A stretch of DNA of 49,225 bases from Candidatus Zixiibacteriota bacterium (lineage in GTDB: Bacteria > Zixibacteria > MSB-5A5 > WJJR01): positions 1-49,225 of the forward strand of contig JBFMGX010000022.1 in assembly GCA_040752595.1 (NCBI GenBank), written 5' to 3'. A program made the position numbers and the translations under genes. Shown one piece after another: positions 17,478 through 26,486 of this stretch; position 1 is the first letter of the stretch; each line of letters opens with the position of its first letter. A model generated the notes under the pieces. That model saw only the letters and a program-made list of their open reading frames with translations. It did no database searches and had not been told where the DNA came from.

Positions 17478-18698
17478 ATGAGGCAGTTCTTCGAAAGCGC
17501 CCGCATCGCCTTGGCCGCCCTCTGGGCCAACAAGCTGCGGTCGATTCTCACGCTCGTCGGCGTGATCATCGGCGTGATGACGATTATTGCCATCGTATCG
17601 TTGATCACCGGGATGAACCAATACGTCGCCGCCCAGATCTCTTCCCTGGGTGGCTCCACGTTCATCATCGAGAGGGAGGGACTGATCACCTCCGAGGAGC
17701 AGTGGCTGGCGACCTTCAAACGCAAGAAGCTGACGGTCGCAGACATGGAGGCGATCGCGAATTCCTGCACCAATTGCCAGGCAGTCGGCGGGCGGCTGAT
17801 CACCGTGCGCCAGGTCAAGTACGGCAATCGGTTCCTCGATGACGTCTACATCATGGGGTCGACCGCCAATTTCCCTGCCATCGTCGATTTCGACATCGAG
17901 AACGGGCACTACCCGACCGAATCGGACAATGAGCACCGGCGGCCCGTGGCGTTCATCGGGTATGACCTGATCGACAACCTCTTTCCGGGGATCTCGCACC
18001 TGGGCGGCACCATCAAGGTCTCCGGACAGGAGTACACCGTCATCGGCAACGGGAACCGGCGGGGATCGTCGTTCGGACAGAGCCGCGACAACTATGTGAT
18101 CATTCCTCTGTCCGTCTTCGAGAAGCAGTTCGGCACGCGCCGCTCGCTGGACATCTTTGTGAAGGCGTATGACTACGAACGCCTGCCGGCGGCGCAGGAC
18201 GAGGCCCGCGTGGTCATGCGGGCCCGCCATAAACTGGCCTATGATAAGGAGGATGACTTCGGCATGTACACCGCCGGAGACATCATGAGCATATGGGAGA
18301 ACTTCTCGCGCGGGGCCTTCATCGTGATGATCGGGATTTCTTCGATTGCGCTCGTCGTCGGCGGTATTGTCATCATGAACATCATGCTGGTTTCGGTGAC
18401 CGAGAGGACGCGTGAGATTGGCATTCGCAAGGCGATCGGGGCGCGCAAGGCCAACATCATGTGGCAGTTTCTCTCCGAGTCGCTGACCTTGGCCATCGTC
18501 GGCGGCGCCATCGGCGTCGCCGGTGGCGTCGCGGCCGGCTGGGGTTTGGCCAAGCTCTCCGGGCTTCCCATGGGGATCGAGTTGTGGTCGATCATCGCCG
18601 GGATCGGCGTCTCGGGCGGCGTGGGCACCCTGTTCGGCGTCTATCCGGCCATGAAGGCCGCGCGTCTCGACCCGATCGAGGCGCTCCGCTACGAGTAG
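17478..18698 (+). CDS. MacB-like ABC transporter permease (first of two)
   Basis: This 406-residue permease has one N-terminal membrane helix (LRSILTLVGVIIGVMTIIAIVSLITGM), a periplasmic MacB_PCD domain of about 230 residues, and three C-terminal helices of the FtsX type. Motifs include MNIMLVSVTERTREIGIRKAIGARKANIMWQFLSE and the closing YPAMKAARLDPIEALRYE. The periplasmic domain carries a CxxC pair (NSCTNCQAVGG, about residues 96-99), not present in the second permease. With separate ATPase and permease genes it resembles LolCDE-type and peptide-export systems. The permease starts 86 bases after the ATPase, across a small palindrome. The two permeases are clearly homologous but divergent, so they may form a heterodimer. 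Confidence 0.9.
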   Translation: MRQFFESARIALAALWANKLRSILTLVGVIIGVMTIIAIVSLITGMNQYVAAQISSLGGSTFIIEREGLITSEEQWLATFKRKKLTVADMEAIANSCTNCQAVGGRLITVRQVKYGNRFLDDVYIMGSTANFPAIVDFDIENGHYPTESDNEHRRPVAFIGYDLIDNLFPGISHLGGTIKVSGQEYTVIGNGNRRGSSFGQSRDNYVIIPLSVFEKQFGTRRSLDIFVKAYDYERLPAAQDEARVVMRARHKLAYDKEDDFGMYTAGDIMSIWENFSRGAFIVMIGISSIALVVGGIVIMNIMLVSVTERTREIGIRKAIGARKANIMWQFLSESLTLAIVGGAIGVAGGVAAGWGLAKLSGLPMGIELWSIIAGIGVSGGVGTLFGVYPAMKAARLDPIEALRYE

Positions 18699-18716
18699 TC
18701 CGCTTGGGATCTCACC

Positions 18717-19970
18717 ATGGCAGCCATCGGCTGGTTTGAATTCCGCGAAGCGATCGGAATGGCCCTGGCCGCCATCCGTGCCCACAAGCTTCGCTCATCC
18801 TTGACCGTGCTCGGGGTCATGATCGGCGTCAGCTCCGTGATCGGCATGGTGTCTTTGATCACTGGGTTGAACAACTCCATGGCGCGGCAGATAGAATCTC
18901 TGGGATCGAATGCTATCTACGTCGCAAAGTGGAAGCCGGGGATCCAAATCGGGCGACGGTCTTCGGCCGAGCGGAATCGCAAGGGCATCACCTACGAGGA
19001 TGCCGAGGCGATCCTGGAGCACTGCTCCCTCATTGATGTCGTCTCTCCCGAGAATCACTATTGGATGCGTCCCTCGGGGAATACGGCCCGGTACGCGGGA
19101 CATGATGCCATGCGGCCCGATTTCCTCGGTGCCCTGCCGGCCTATGCCATCATCAACAACACCGAGATGGCCGAGGGCCGGTTCATCACCGAGATCGACA
19201 ATCACTTCCGCCGGATGGTGTGTGTCGTCGGATCCGATGTCGCCGAGGCCCTCTTCCCAGGGCTCGATCCGATCGGCAAGGACATCCTGGTGAATAACCG
19301 GCAATACCAGGTCATCGGCGTCGCCGCCAAACGCGAGGCACTGCTGGGCGAGTCGATGAACAACTACATTCTGATCCCCTACAATACCTTTGCCAAGCTC
19401 CACCCTTGGGAGAAGGAACTGTGGCTGGAGTGCCACACCAAAGATGCGGCGATGATCCCGGCGGCGATCGATCAGATCACCGAGCTGATGCGTCGGCGCC
19501 GCGGCATCCCCTATGACAAACCGGAGGACTTCGCGGTCTTCACGCAGGAGGACATCTACCAGCAATACCGTCAGATCACCGGGATGATCTACTTGGCGAT
19601 GACCGTGATTTCGTCCATCGGGCTGATGGTCGGCGGCGTCGGCGTCATGAACATCATGCTGGTGTCGGTCACGGAACGGACCCGTGAGATTGGGGTGCGC
19701 AAGGCAGTCGGCGCCCGTCGCAAGAACATCGTCTGGCAGTTCCTGATCGAGGCGATGACCCTCTCCGGAGTCGGCGGCGTGGTGGGGATCGTCGTTGGGC
19801 TCGGTATCGGCGTCTTGATCGACAAGCTCAGTCCGCTTCCGGCCGCCGTGTCCTTCCCGTGGGTCATGATTGCCTTCACCGTCTCGGTCATGGTCGGGCT
19901 TGTCTTCGGAATCTACCCCGCCTACCGGGCCGCCCGGGTCGATCCCATCGTCAGTCTCCGATACGAGTAG
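18717..19970 (+). CDS. MacB-like ABC transporter permease (second of two)
   Basis: This 417-residue permease is a paralog of the one ending 18 bases upstream. It has an N-terminal helix (LTVLGVMIGVSSVIGMVSLITGL), a MacB_PCD periplasmic domain and three C-terminal helices. The closing sequence YPAYRAARVDPIVSLRYE and the coupling segment SVTERTREIGVRKAVGARRKNIVWQFL are near-identical in pattern to those of its neighbour. The periplasmic parts differ much more. It ends the operon and is followed by a repeat element that may act as a terminator. Confidence 0.9.
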   Translation: MAAIGWFEFREAIGMALAAIRAHKLRSSLTVLGVMIGVSSVIGMVSLITGLNNSMARQIESLGSNAIYVAKWKPGIQIGRRSSAERNRKGITYEDAEAILEHCSLIDVVSPENHYWMRPSGNTARYAGHDAMRPDFLGALPAYAIINNTEMAEGRFITEIDNHFRRMVCVVGSDVAEALFPGLDPIGKDILVNNRQYQVIGVAAKREALLGESMNNYILIPYNTFAKLHPWEKELWLECHTKDAAMIPAAIDQITELMRRRRGIPYDKPEDFAVFTQEDIYQQYRQITGMIYLAMTVISSIGLMVGGVGVMNIMLVSVTERTREIGVRKAVGARRKNIVWQFLIEAMTLSGVGGVVGIVVGLGIGVLIDKLSPLPAAVSFPWVMIAFTVSVMVGLVFGIYPAYRAARVDPIVSLRYE

Positions 19971-20331
19971 GGCGCCGGGGGCACAGCCGTATCCTTGTTC
20001 TCGGGCTGGGCCCCCTGCAGATGCCCGAAGTGCCTCTATCAGGTTGCTGAAAAACACATGGGAGTGGTCCTTTGCGCCCATTTGTCATCCCGAGCGAAGC
20101 GAGGGATCTGCTGTTTCTCCGATGGCAGGACAGCAGATTCCTCGCCCAGCCAAAGAGCGGCGGGACTCGGAATGACAAAGGTAGCCGTTCTTCAGCAACC
20201 TCCTATGGCCCTGCTGACATCCCTGTCACGGGCTCCTTCCGCGGGTCGGGAATAGGCTTGCGATTCCAGTGGTATAAGTCCGGTGGCGCGGTATATTCAC
20301 CGCATGCCGGACCCGAGGGGCTGAACGCTCG
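19971..20331. other. intergenic space with a repeat element and a likely promoter
   Basis: This space separates the export operon from the GWxTD pair. It holds the second copy of the terminal-inverted-repeat element (20041-20201). A candidate extended -10 box, TGGTATAAG (20270-20278), lies about 55 bases before the next ATG, without a clear -35. No gene was seen. Confidence 0.45.
20041..20201 (-). repeat. element with terminal inverted repeats (copy 2), MITE-like
   Basis: This 161-base unit has perfect 11-base ends, AGGTTGCTGAA and TTCAGCAACCT. The inner inverted pair (TTTGTCATCCCGAG and CTCGGAATGACAAA) and the CTGCTGTTTCTCC/CAGCAGATTCC core match the copy at 6829-6999 read on the other strand. 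I see no clear target-site duplication. It encodes no protein. Confidence 0.75.
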
Positions 20332-21705
20332 ATGGATCTGACCCGAATTGCTCGTCTGTTGTGTCACCATGTTCCTCTTTGGGGGGTTGTGCTTCGTGCG
20401 GCATTGGCGGCCGATGGCATGGCCCAGCCCGAATTTTCCGGCCTGCCCGCACCGGGAGCGCCGGTGTTCGACCTCGACTGGGCGGCCTTTCGGGCACCGG
20501 GATCCGACAGTGCTCTACTGGAAGTCTATTATCGCATCACGAATCCTCACCTCTCATATGTTCGCCGGCCGCCACGACCGGGAGAGGCGACCGGAGCGGA
20601 CACGGGCATGGCCAAGGCGGAGAACTATGTCGCCGCCTACGAGATCACGGCCATCGTGTCCTCATCCGACGATCGCCAGGTCGCGACCATGAGCGCCCGC
20701 GAGAATTACTCCTTGAGTAGTTTCGCCGAAACCCGCAACCCGTCCGGGTTTCTGGTCAACTTGCTCCAGGCAACGGTCCCGCCCGCGGACCTGGACCTAA
20801 CTGCCACTCTGACAGATCGCATTGCCGGGAGCACACACACGCTCTCCCGACCGGTTGACCTGCGCCCGATGTCGGGGGGCCGGTGGGTGCTGGGCGGGCC
20901 CGAGTTCTTTGACCCCGATGCGGTGGCGCCCCCGGAACCGCGCTTCCACCGCACCGGGAGCGGCTTGGTACCCAACGTGACACGGGCGTTCTCGGGCAAC
21001 ACAGATCGCGTCGCCTTCTACGCCGAAGTCTACGCCGATGCCTTCCCGGCCGCACGTGCCCTACGGGTTGAGGTGAACCAGCGCCTCGGCCATCATCATC
21101 TCCTCGACACCGTGCCTCTGGCCGTCGGTCAGGGAGTCATCCCGGTCATCTATCGGAGTCCGCTCCCGGGATTCGCCACCGGGGAAGCTCGACTCCACCT
21201 CACGGTCGTCGATTCTCTTGGTCGCGAGCTCAACGAGCCGCTGGAGACGAGCTTCTGGATCGACTGGTCGATGTCGTCTCTCGTGTCGGACAACTGGGAG
21301 GAGGCGGTCGACATGCTGGTTCATATTGCCGGGGCCGACGAACTGAAAAAGCTGAGGAATACGCCTCCGGACCAGCGGGAAGCAGCGTTTACCGCTTTCT
21401 GGAAATCCAAGGACCCGACTCCGGAAACGGAGGAAAACGAGTGGGAGGAGGAGTATTACCGGCGGATCCGATTCGCCGACCTGCGTTTTTCGACCCCTCT
21501 ACGGCGCGGATGGAAAACCGATTTCGGGATGGTGTACGTGCGCTACGGCGAGCCCGACGAGATCGAGCGGCATCCGTTCGAGCGCGGCAGCAAACCATAT
21601 CAGATTTGGTACTACTACGGACAGCGGCGCCGTTTTGTCTTCGTGGATGCCAAGGGAAACGGCGAGTACGAACTCCAGTATCCGTACGACGGCATCGTGC
21701 GGTAG
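20332..21705 (+). CDS. GWxTD domain protein (first of a pair)
   Basis: This 457-residue protein is probably exported; the N-terminus is hydrophobic and followed by an Ala-rich stretch (RAALAADGMAQ). The middle region is beta-rich. The C-terminal 130 residues carry the GWxTD signature RGWKTDFGMVYVRYGEPDEIERHPFE, preceded by a FWKSKDPTPETEENE segment and followed by WYYYGQRRRFVFVD. GWxTD proteins occur in several uncultured and FCB-type lineages, with unknown function. The gene is 7 bases upstream of a second GWxTD gene, so the two are likely cotranscribed and may interact. A GAGGGG box lies 12 bases before the ATG, somewhat far. Confidence 0.85.
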   Translation: MDLTRIARLLCHHVPLWGVVLRAALAADGMAQPEFSGLPAPGAPVFDLDWAAFRAPGSDSALLEVYYRITNPHLSYVRRPPRPGEATGADTGMAKAENYVAAYEITAIVSSSDDRQVATMSARENYSLSSFAETRNPSGFLVNLLQATVPPADLDLTATLTDRIAGSTHTLSRPVDLRPMSGGRWVLGGPEFFDPDAVAPPEPRFHRTGSGLVPNVTRAFSGNTDRVAFYAEVYADAFPAARALRVEVNQRLGHHHLLDTVPLAVGQGVIPVIYRSPLPGFATGEARLHLTVVDSLGRELNEPLETSFWIDWSMSSLVSDNWEEAVDMLVHIAGADELKKLRNTPPDQREAAFTAFWKSKDPTPETEENEWEEEYYRRIRFADLRFSTPLRRGWKTDFGMVYVRYGEPDEIERHPFERGSKPYQIWYYYGQRRRFVFVDAKGNGEYELQYPYDGIVR

Positions 21706-21712
21706 GAGTCCC

Positions 21713-23152
21713 ATGATGGATCGACGCCAATTGCGGAATCCCACAGGGTGGCGGATCTGCCCGCGCTGGTTGGCATTGGGAGTCGTGGCACTGCTGGGGG
21801 CCACCCTTCCCGGAGACGGCCACGCGTATGAGGGCAGCGGTGCCCTGCGCTTCTGGACCGACTGTGCCGTCTTTCGTATGGCTACCGGTTCTTCCAATGG
21901 GTACGCCGAGTTCTATTTTGAGATCAAACGTGTCGATCTGACATTCCGGCGAGTCGACGACCGCCTCCGGGCCGATGTGCACACGTGGGTCCATGTGTCG
22001 GATTCCGCCGGTGTGCCGGTCGACTCCGTCGGTGGGGCCTTCATTGCCGTCGTCGGTGATTCCGCCGAGGTGGCCGATGAAGGATACACGCTGTTCTTCG
22101 CGCGGGCGCTCGAACTCCGTCCGGGAGCGTACCGGGCGCGCGTTGTCTTGACCGATCTGGCCACCAAGAAGGCCTCCGAGACCGAGTTCCCATTCCGGGT
22201 CGTCGATTTCAACGCCGACGGACTCCTGCTTTCCGACGTGGAGCTCGGCTACGATGTCCGCGAGGTCGCCCCCGACACGGTCATGCGTCCCTATGACGTT
22301 CTGGTGAAGAACCAGTATAAGGTCTATCCGGACTGCCGGGCACTGGTGGGGGCGACACGTCCGCGGCTGTTCTTCTATTTCGAGGCCTACAATCTCTCCT
22401 ATGATCCGACGCGCAACGACCTCTACAACGTGGAATTCACGCTCGTCCCGACCGACGGATCGTCGGTGCGGACACTGGGCGTTCAATCGATCGCCAAACC
22501 CGGCACCTCCGCGGTGCTGGCCAAGTCCGTCGGCGTCCGCGACCTTCCCACCGGTTTGTATCGCTTGCGCGCCACGATCACCGATCCGGTTACGGCACAG
22601 GCGGCAACCGTTGAGAAGCCGTTTCAGGTTGTCTCGCCTCCGGCCGACACTCTGACACAGGACGACATCCAGCGTCTGCGGGACATCATCACCTACATCG
22701 GCACGCCCTCGGAACTGACGGCTTTCGAGTCGCTCGGCTCGGTCGGGAAGCGCAATTTCATGGTCCGATTCTGGCAGGATCGCGATCCTTCGCCCGGCAC
22801 ACCGGTCAATGAGTTTCGCGATGAGCATCTCCGCCGGATGAACCATGCCAACGAGCGCTTCTCCGTGGGGTTCCGCGAGCGCAACGACGGATGGCGCACG
22901 GACCGCGGTCGGGTGTATGTGGTCTACGGACCGCCCGATCATATTGAGCGCTGGCCCTTCACATCGGATCGTCCTGCGGCCGAGCGATGGAACTACGAAC
23001 AACTGCCGGCTCAGGGGGCCGTCTTCTTCCTGTTTGTGGATGAGGGCGGATACGGTGACTACAACCTTGTTCATTCCAACGCGCGCGGCGAGCGACGCGA
23101 TCCTGCCTGGGAACGTATCCTGGAGGAGGGCGCCTTTGACAGCCCGCGCTGA
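21713..23152 (+). CDS. GWxTD domain protein (second of a pair)
   Basis: This 479-residue protein starts at ATG 21713 (AGGAG 5 bases upstream; a second ATG follows directly). It has a signal-type segment (WLALGVVALLGATLPGDGHA). Beta-rich repeats resembling Ig-like or transthyretin-like domains make up the centre. The C-terminus has WQDRDPSPGTPVNEFRDEHLRR and then the signature DGWRTDRGRVYVVYGPPDHIERWPF. It shares the GWxTD domain with the upstream gene, but the N-terminal halves differ. This arrangement suggests two cooperating envelope proteins rather than a recent duplication. The function is unknown. Confidence 0.85.
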   Translation: MMDRRQLRNPTGWRICPRWLALGVVALLGATLPGDGHAYEGSGALRFWTDCAVFRMATGSSNGYAEFYFEIKRVDLTFRRVDDRLRADVHTWVHVSDSAGVPVDSVGGAFIAVVGDSAEVADEGYTLFFARALELRPGAYRARVVLTDLATKKASETEFPFRVVDFNADGLLLSDVELGYDVREVAPDTVMRPYDVLVKNQYKVYPDCRALVGATRPRLFFYFEAYNLSYDPTRNDLYNVEFTLVPTDGSSVRTLGVQSIAKPGTSAVLAKSVGVRDLPTGLYRLRATITDPVTAQAATVEKPFQVVSPPADTLTQDDIQRLRDIITYIGTPSELTAFESLGSVGKRNFMVRFWQDRDPSPGTPVNEFRDEHLRRMNHANERFSVGFRERNDGWRTDRGRVYVVYGPPDHIERWPFTSDRPAAERWNYEQLPAQGAVFFLFVDEGGYGDYNLVHSNARGERRDPAWERILEEGAFDSPR

Positions 23153-23298
23153 GTTTCGGCTCGCATCGACCCGCCTCCGATGAGGTTCACCCGTGCTCTG
23201 CCAATGATACGCGTGCGCGCGCGCATGCCCCGGCGTCTGCCGGTCGACGTACTGCGCATCGTCCGGTTCTCGCGGCCCATCGCCATAAGGAAGACTTC

Positions 23299-24042
23299 AT
23301 GATTGAGGTGCAGGATCTACGCAAGGTCTTTCACGACAAGAAGCGCGGCGAAATACGCGCCGTAGATGGGGTGGACTTCCGCAGTGATCGCGGCGAGATC
23401 TTCGGTCTCCTGGGGCTCAATGGCGCCGGTAAGACCACGACCCTGCGTCTGCTGGCCACGATGTTGCGCCCCGATGGCGGGAGCATACGCGTCGGCGGCG
23501 TCGATGCGGTCGCGCAACCCGAAGCGGTTCGCGCCCAGATCGGATTCTTGACCGGATCGACGGGGCTATATTGGAGACTCACTCCCCGGGAGATCCTCGT
23601 GTATTTCGGCCGACTGGCCGGCATGGACAGGGACACCATCCGGCGGCGGAGCGACGAGTTGATTGCCCGTCTCGGCATGGAGGAGTTTGCCGACCGCCGT
23701 GTCGACAAGCTGTCATCGGGACAGAAGCAGCGCGCCTCCATCGCCCGCACCTTGATCCACGATCCCCCCGTGCTGATCCTGGATGAGCCGACGATCGGAC
23801 TGGACGTGGTCACTTCACGGGCCATCGTTGAGTTCATCGCCGAGGCACGGCGCGCTGGCAAGTGCGTGATCTTCTCCACCCACATCATGCACGAGGCGGC
23901 GAAGCTCTGTGATCGCATCGGCATCATCCACGAGGGGCGCATGCGAATCTCGGGCACGCTGTCGGAGTTTCGCACCCGCACCGGAAAATCCGATCTCGAC
24001 GATGTCTTCGTGGCCGCTCTGGAGAAGGAGGTGGGACGATGA
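23299..24042 (+). CDS. ABC transporter ATP-binding protein, NatA-like
   Basis: This 247-residue ATPase has Walker A LNGAGKTT (the DNA segment near 23430), signature LSSGQKQRASIARTL, Walker B VLILDEPTIGLD and switch His in FSTHIMHEA. SSGQKQR with TIGLDV and a C-terminal DDVFVAALEKE tail is typical of the NatA/CcmA-like group, which works with ABC-2 permeases. Its TGA overlaps the permease ATG (ATGA), so the two are translationally coupled. Family members export sodium or small compounds; the substrate here is unknown. It follows the GWxTD pair after 146 bases. Confidence 0.9.
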   Translation: MIEVQDLRKVFHDKKRGEIRAVDGVDFRSDRGEIFGLLGLNGAGKTTTLRLLATMLRPDGGSIRVGGVDAVAQPEAVRAQIGFLTGSTGLYWRLTPREILVYFGRLAGMDRDTIRRRSDELIARLGMEEFADRRVDKLSSGQKQRASIARTLIHDPPVLILDEPTIGLDVVTSRAIVEFIAEARRAGKCVIFSTHIMHEAAKLCDRIGIIHEGRMRISGTLSEFRTRTGKSDLDDVFVAALEKEVGR

Positions 24043-25355
24043 GTCTGCGGGGCGCAGCCGTGGTGTACGGCAAAGAGCTGAAGGACGTGACCCGTGATCG
24101 TCGCACGATCATCTCCATGGTCTTGGTTCCGATTCTCTTCTATCCTCTCATCTCCATCGGTCTGGGATCCCTCATCGCATCTCAGATCCAGAAGACGCGT
24201 GCCGCCCAGCAGCGCATCCTGGTCTTGCCGGAACGGAGTGACCCTGATCTTCTTGCCTCGCTGGCCGCCGCGCCCCAGCTCGAGCTGGTGCCTGTCGATT
24301 CGGTGCGGACCGGTCTTCTGCGCCAGGCCAGTCCCGACTCCGTTGGGCAGCGCGAGTCGATCGGGCGGCTGTTCTCCTCCGCCGATCCGGGAGCGATCAC
24401 GGACTCGCTGAAGGCGCGCCTCTACTTCGCCGCCATCAGCGCCAAATGGGTGCGAGCCGTCGTCGAATTGCCCCCAGACTTCGCGGCGCGGCTGCGGACG
24501 GGGGATTCGGCCGTATTCGGCGTTTACACCGATGAAACCGACCTCAAGAGTGAAACGGCAGGGGATCTGGTTCGCAAGTGGGCCAATGGCGTGCGGGACT
24601 CGATCGTCGGCCAGCGCCTGACGGCGTCAGGAATGGATCGCCGCATCCTCACCCCCTTCACGGTCGCCGCATTCGACGTGGCGCCCAAAGCCAAGAAGAC
24701 CGGGTACATTGCCGCGATGTTTCTTCCCTATATGCTGATGATCCTGACCTTGACCGGGGGCATGTACCCGGCGCTGGACATCACAGCCGGTGAGAAGGAG
24801 CGCAACACGCTCGAAACTCTCCTCGCCGCCCCGGTGGCACGATGGCAGCTCGCCATTGGGAAGTTCCTCACGGTGCTGACGGCCGGGTTCATCACGATGC
24901 TGTTGGCCACCGCCTCCATGACCATTAGCATGGGGATCGGTGGCATGCAGTTCTCCTCGCGGGAAGCCGGCGAAGTGCCGACGGTGTTCGCGCCGGCGAC
25001 CGTGGGGTGGATGATTCTGCTGATGCTTCCCATGGCCGTCCTGTTCTCCGCGCTGCTAATCGCCGTCTCGATCTCCGCCCGCAGCTACAAGGAGGGCCAG
25101 AGCTACGTCACGCCACTGCTCATGGTTGTCATCATGCCGGCCATGGTCAGTTTCATTCCCGGAGTCGAGCTCAATTGGTCTCTGGCTTGGGTGCCGGTCG
25201 TCAATCTGTGTCTGACCCTGAAGGATGTTCTCATGGGGACGATCCGACCGGCGCTGTTTGCCGCGGTGCTGTTCACGACCGTCGTGTACGCCGGTTTCTG
25301 TCTCTTCGTCGCAGCCCGTGTCTTTGAGCGGGAATCCGTGTTGTTCCGCACGTAG
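24039..25355 (+). CDS. ABC-2 type permease, NatB-like
   Basis: This 438-residue permease starts with a NatB-like N-terminus (VVYGKELKDVTRDRRTIISMVLVPILFYPLI), a large extracytoplasmic domain (about 55-215), then five or six membrane helices. Between the helices is the conserved cytoplasmic coupling motif DITAGEKERNTLETLLAAPV. NatB of Bacillus exports sodium with NatA; the shared domain layout supports a similar heteromeric exporter, but the ion is not provable. The gene is coupled to its ATPase by a 4-base overlap. Confidence 0.88.
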   Translation: MSLRGAAVVYGKELKDVTRDRRTIISMVLVPILFYPLISIGLGSLIASQIQKTRAAQQRILVLPERSDPDLLASLAAAPQLELVPVDSVRTGLLRQASPDSVGQRESIGRLFSSADPGAITDSLKARLYFAAISAKWVRAVVELPPDFAARLRTGDSAVFGVYTDETDLKSETAGDLVRKWANGVRDSIVGQRLTASGMDRRILTPFTVAAFDVAPKAKKTGYIAAMFLPYMLMILTLTGGMYPALDITAGEKERNTLETLLAAPVARWQLAIGKFLTVLTAGFITMLLATASMTISMGIGGMQFSSREAGEVPTVFAPATVGWMILLMLPMAVLFSALLIAVSISARSYKEGQSYVTPLLMVVIMPAMVSFIPGVELNWSLAWVPVVNLCLTLKDVLMGTIRPALFAAVLFTTVVYAGFCLFVAARVFERESVLFRT

Positions 25356-25482
25356 TTCACTCAACGGTTCTGGCATGTTGTTCTTCTCGGCAGGGCCGTC
25401 CGCCGCAATGGATCGCCCGCCCGAATCTGTCGATCATCCCATTCGATTGTCGTTCCTGACGACGCAGAGATCTCAACTCATA

Positions 25483-25536
25483 ACCTCTCCCTCCGGGAGA
25501 GGTCGATCCGCCTCTGGCGGATCGGGTGAGGGAGCC
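25483..25536. repeat. palindromic repeat, CTCTCCCTCCGGGAGAGG type
   Basis: A perfect palindrome CCTCTCCCTCCGGGAGAGG is followed by a second hairpin (GATCCGCCTCTGGCGGATC) and GGGTGAGGGAG. The same layout recurs at 35420-35513. It lies between the convergent permease and DUF1573 genes and probably stops or stabilises transcripts. Confidence 0.65.
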
Positions 25537-25587
25537 TTCTGAATCCCATGTCTACCGGATTCAATGAGACCCAGCGCGCTACCACCG

Positions 25588-26358
25588 TCACTGACCGGGT
25601 ACCGCCGCCGGTCCCCAGCGAGTGCTCTTCACAACAGGCAGCGTGTACCGCATCCGATCCGGGGATGCGAATTCCAGCGTGAACGACTTTGCGAAGGTCG
25701 TGTCGGCAGCGCCCGGCTCCAGTCGGACGCGGATCGCCTCCTCCGCCCCCGGCTTCAGCACTACCTGCGGGAGTTCGACGTGGATCAACCGATCCGGTGC
25801 CGAGACGATAGCCAGCGCGCAGGTGTGATCCGTGGTATTCGTGACCCGTACGCTGTACTCCCAGCCCTCCTTCCCCGGTGACGGACGATCGGCATCCAGG
25901 TCCAGTCGCTGAGGCACGATCTTGTACGGGAACAGGGAGTCGAGCTTGTTGCTGGGGTATGCCGTAAACGTCAATGGCGGCGATGCCCCCGTCGTGTTGC
26001 TGATGATCCTCGCGCCCTTGACGACGTTCGACGAGTAGCCACCGGTCGAGAAGATGACCTCCACGTCGGTGCTGTCGCCGGCCGGCAACACGGTCTTCTT
26101 CAAAGGCGCCTTCGTGCAACCGCATCCCGGCCGAACGTCGGTGATGTGCAGCGTGTCGCCGCCCACGTTCTTCAGCCAAAAAACGTGCGATATACTGCTC
26201 CCCTGTGGGGCGTAGCCGAAATCGAAGTTGGTCACAGGAACATCCAGCAGTGCCCGGCTCGCCGCAGCCGTCTGGGTCGTATCCGCTTTCTCCGCCCGCC
26301 CCACTGGGGTCAATAGCAAGAGGGATGCGAGTAATGCACGCGAGAGTCTCTGTCTCAT
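25588..26358 (-). CDS. DUF1573 domain protein, cysteine form
   Basis: This 256-residue exported protein has a signal peptide (LSRALLASLLLLTPVGRA), then the DUF1573 core. The core reads FDFGYAPQGSSISHVFWLKNVGGDTLHITDVRPGCGCTKAPL, with the family CxC at Cys79 and Cys81. A second beta-sandwich-like half follows. AAGGAG stands 5 bases before the ATG. The protein is a close paralog of the next gene upstream in transcription order, which has TGA in place of the first of these cysteines. DUF1573 proteins are abundant in Bacteroidetes-type bacteria and are thought to be periplasmic with an Ig-like (MSP/ASH-type) fold; their role is unknown. Confidence 0.88.
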   Translation of the reverse strand: MRQRLSRALLASLLLLTPVGRAEKADTTQTAAASRALLDVPVTNFDFGYAPQGSSISHVFWLKNVGGDTLHITDVRPGCGCTKAPLKKTVLPAGDSTDVEVIFSTGGYSSNVVKGARIISNTTGASPPLTFTAYPSNKLDSLFPYKIVPQRLDLDADRPSPGKEGWEYSVRVTNTTDHTCALAIVSAPDRLIHVELPQVVLKPGAEEAIRVRLEPGAADTTFAKSFTLEFASPDRMRYTLPVVKSTRWGPAAVPGQ

Positions 26359-26429
26359 AGGGCTCCTTGCTGTTCCATCGTTCGTTGGTCGCAGATGTCC
26401 TCCTCCAAGTCATCGGGCGTGCACGCAAG

Positions 26430-26456
26430 AAGGGCCCCGCCCTCGGCGGAGCCCTT
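26430..26456. terminator. strong hairpin between two DUF1573 genes
   Basis: A 12-bp stem, AAGGGCCCCGCC with GGCGGAGCCCTT (one G-T pair), closes a 3-base loop. On the plus strand it is followed by TCTCGTTGCTTTTCT. On the minus strand, the direction of the flanking genes, the T-tract is poor. It probably ends or attenuates transcription after the candidate selenoprotein gene. Confidence 0.6.
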
Positions 26457-26486
26457 CTCGTTGCTTTTCTGAAGGAGGCACGGACG

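Noticed and set aside
17376-20081. Two long minus-strand frames (469 and 428 residues) opposite the permeases
   Set aside because: They are His/Asp/Gly-rich low-complexity translations of the reverse strand of membrane protein genes, a typical GC-rich artefact.
21389-23074. 561-residue antisense frame opposite the GWxTD pair
   Set aside because: It has no family resemblance or ribosome site, and mirrors two genes with clear domains; it is a by-product of high GC.
26430-26456. Reading the hairpin between the DUF1573 genes as a riboswitch
   Set aside because: It is a simple perfect stem with a 3-base loop and no other conserved structure, more like a terminator or attenuator.
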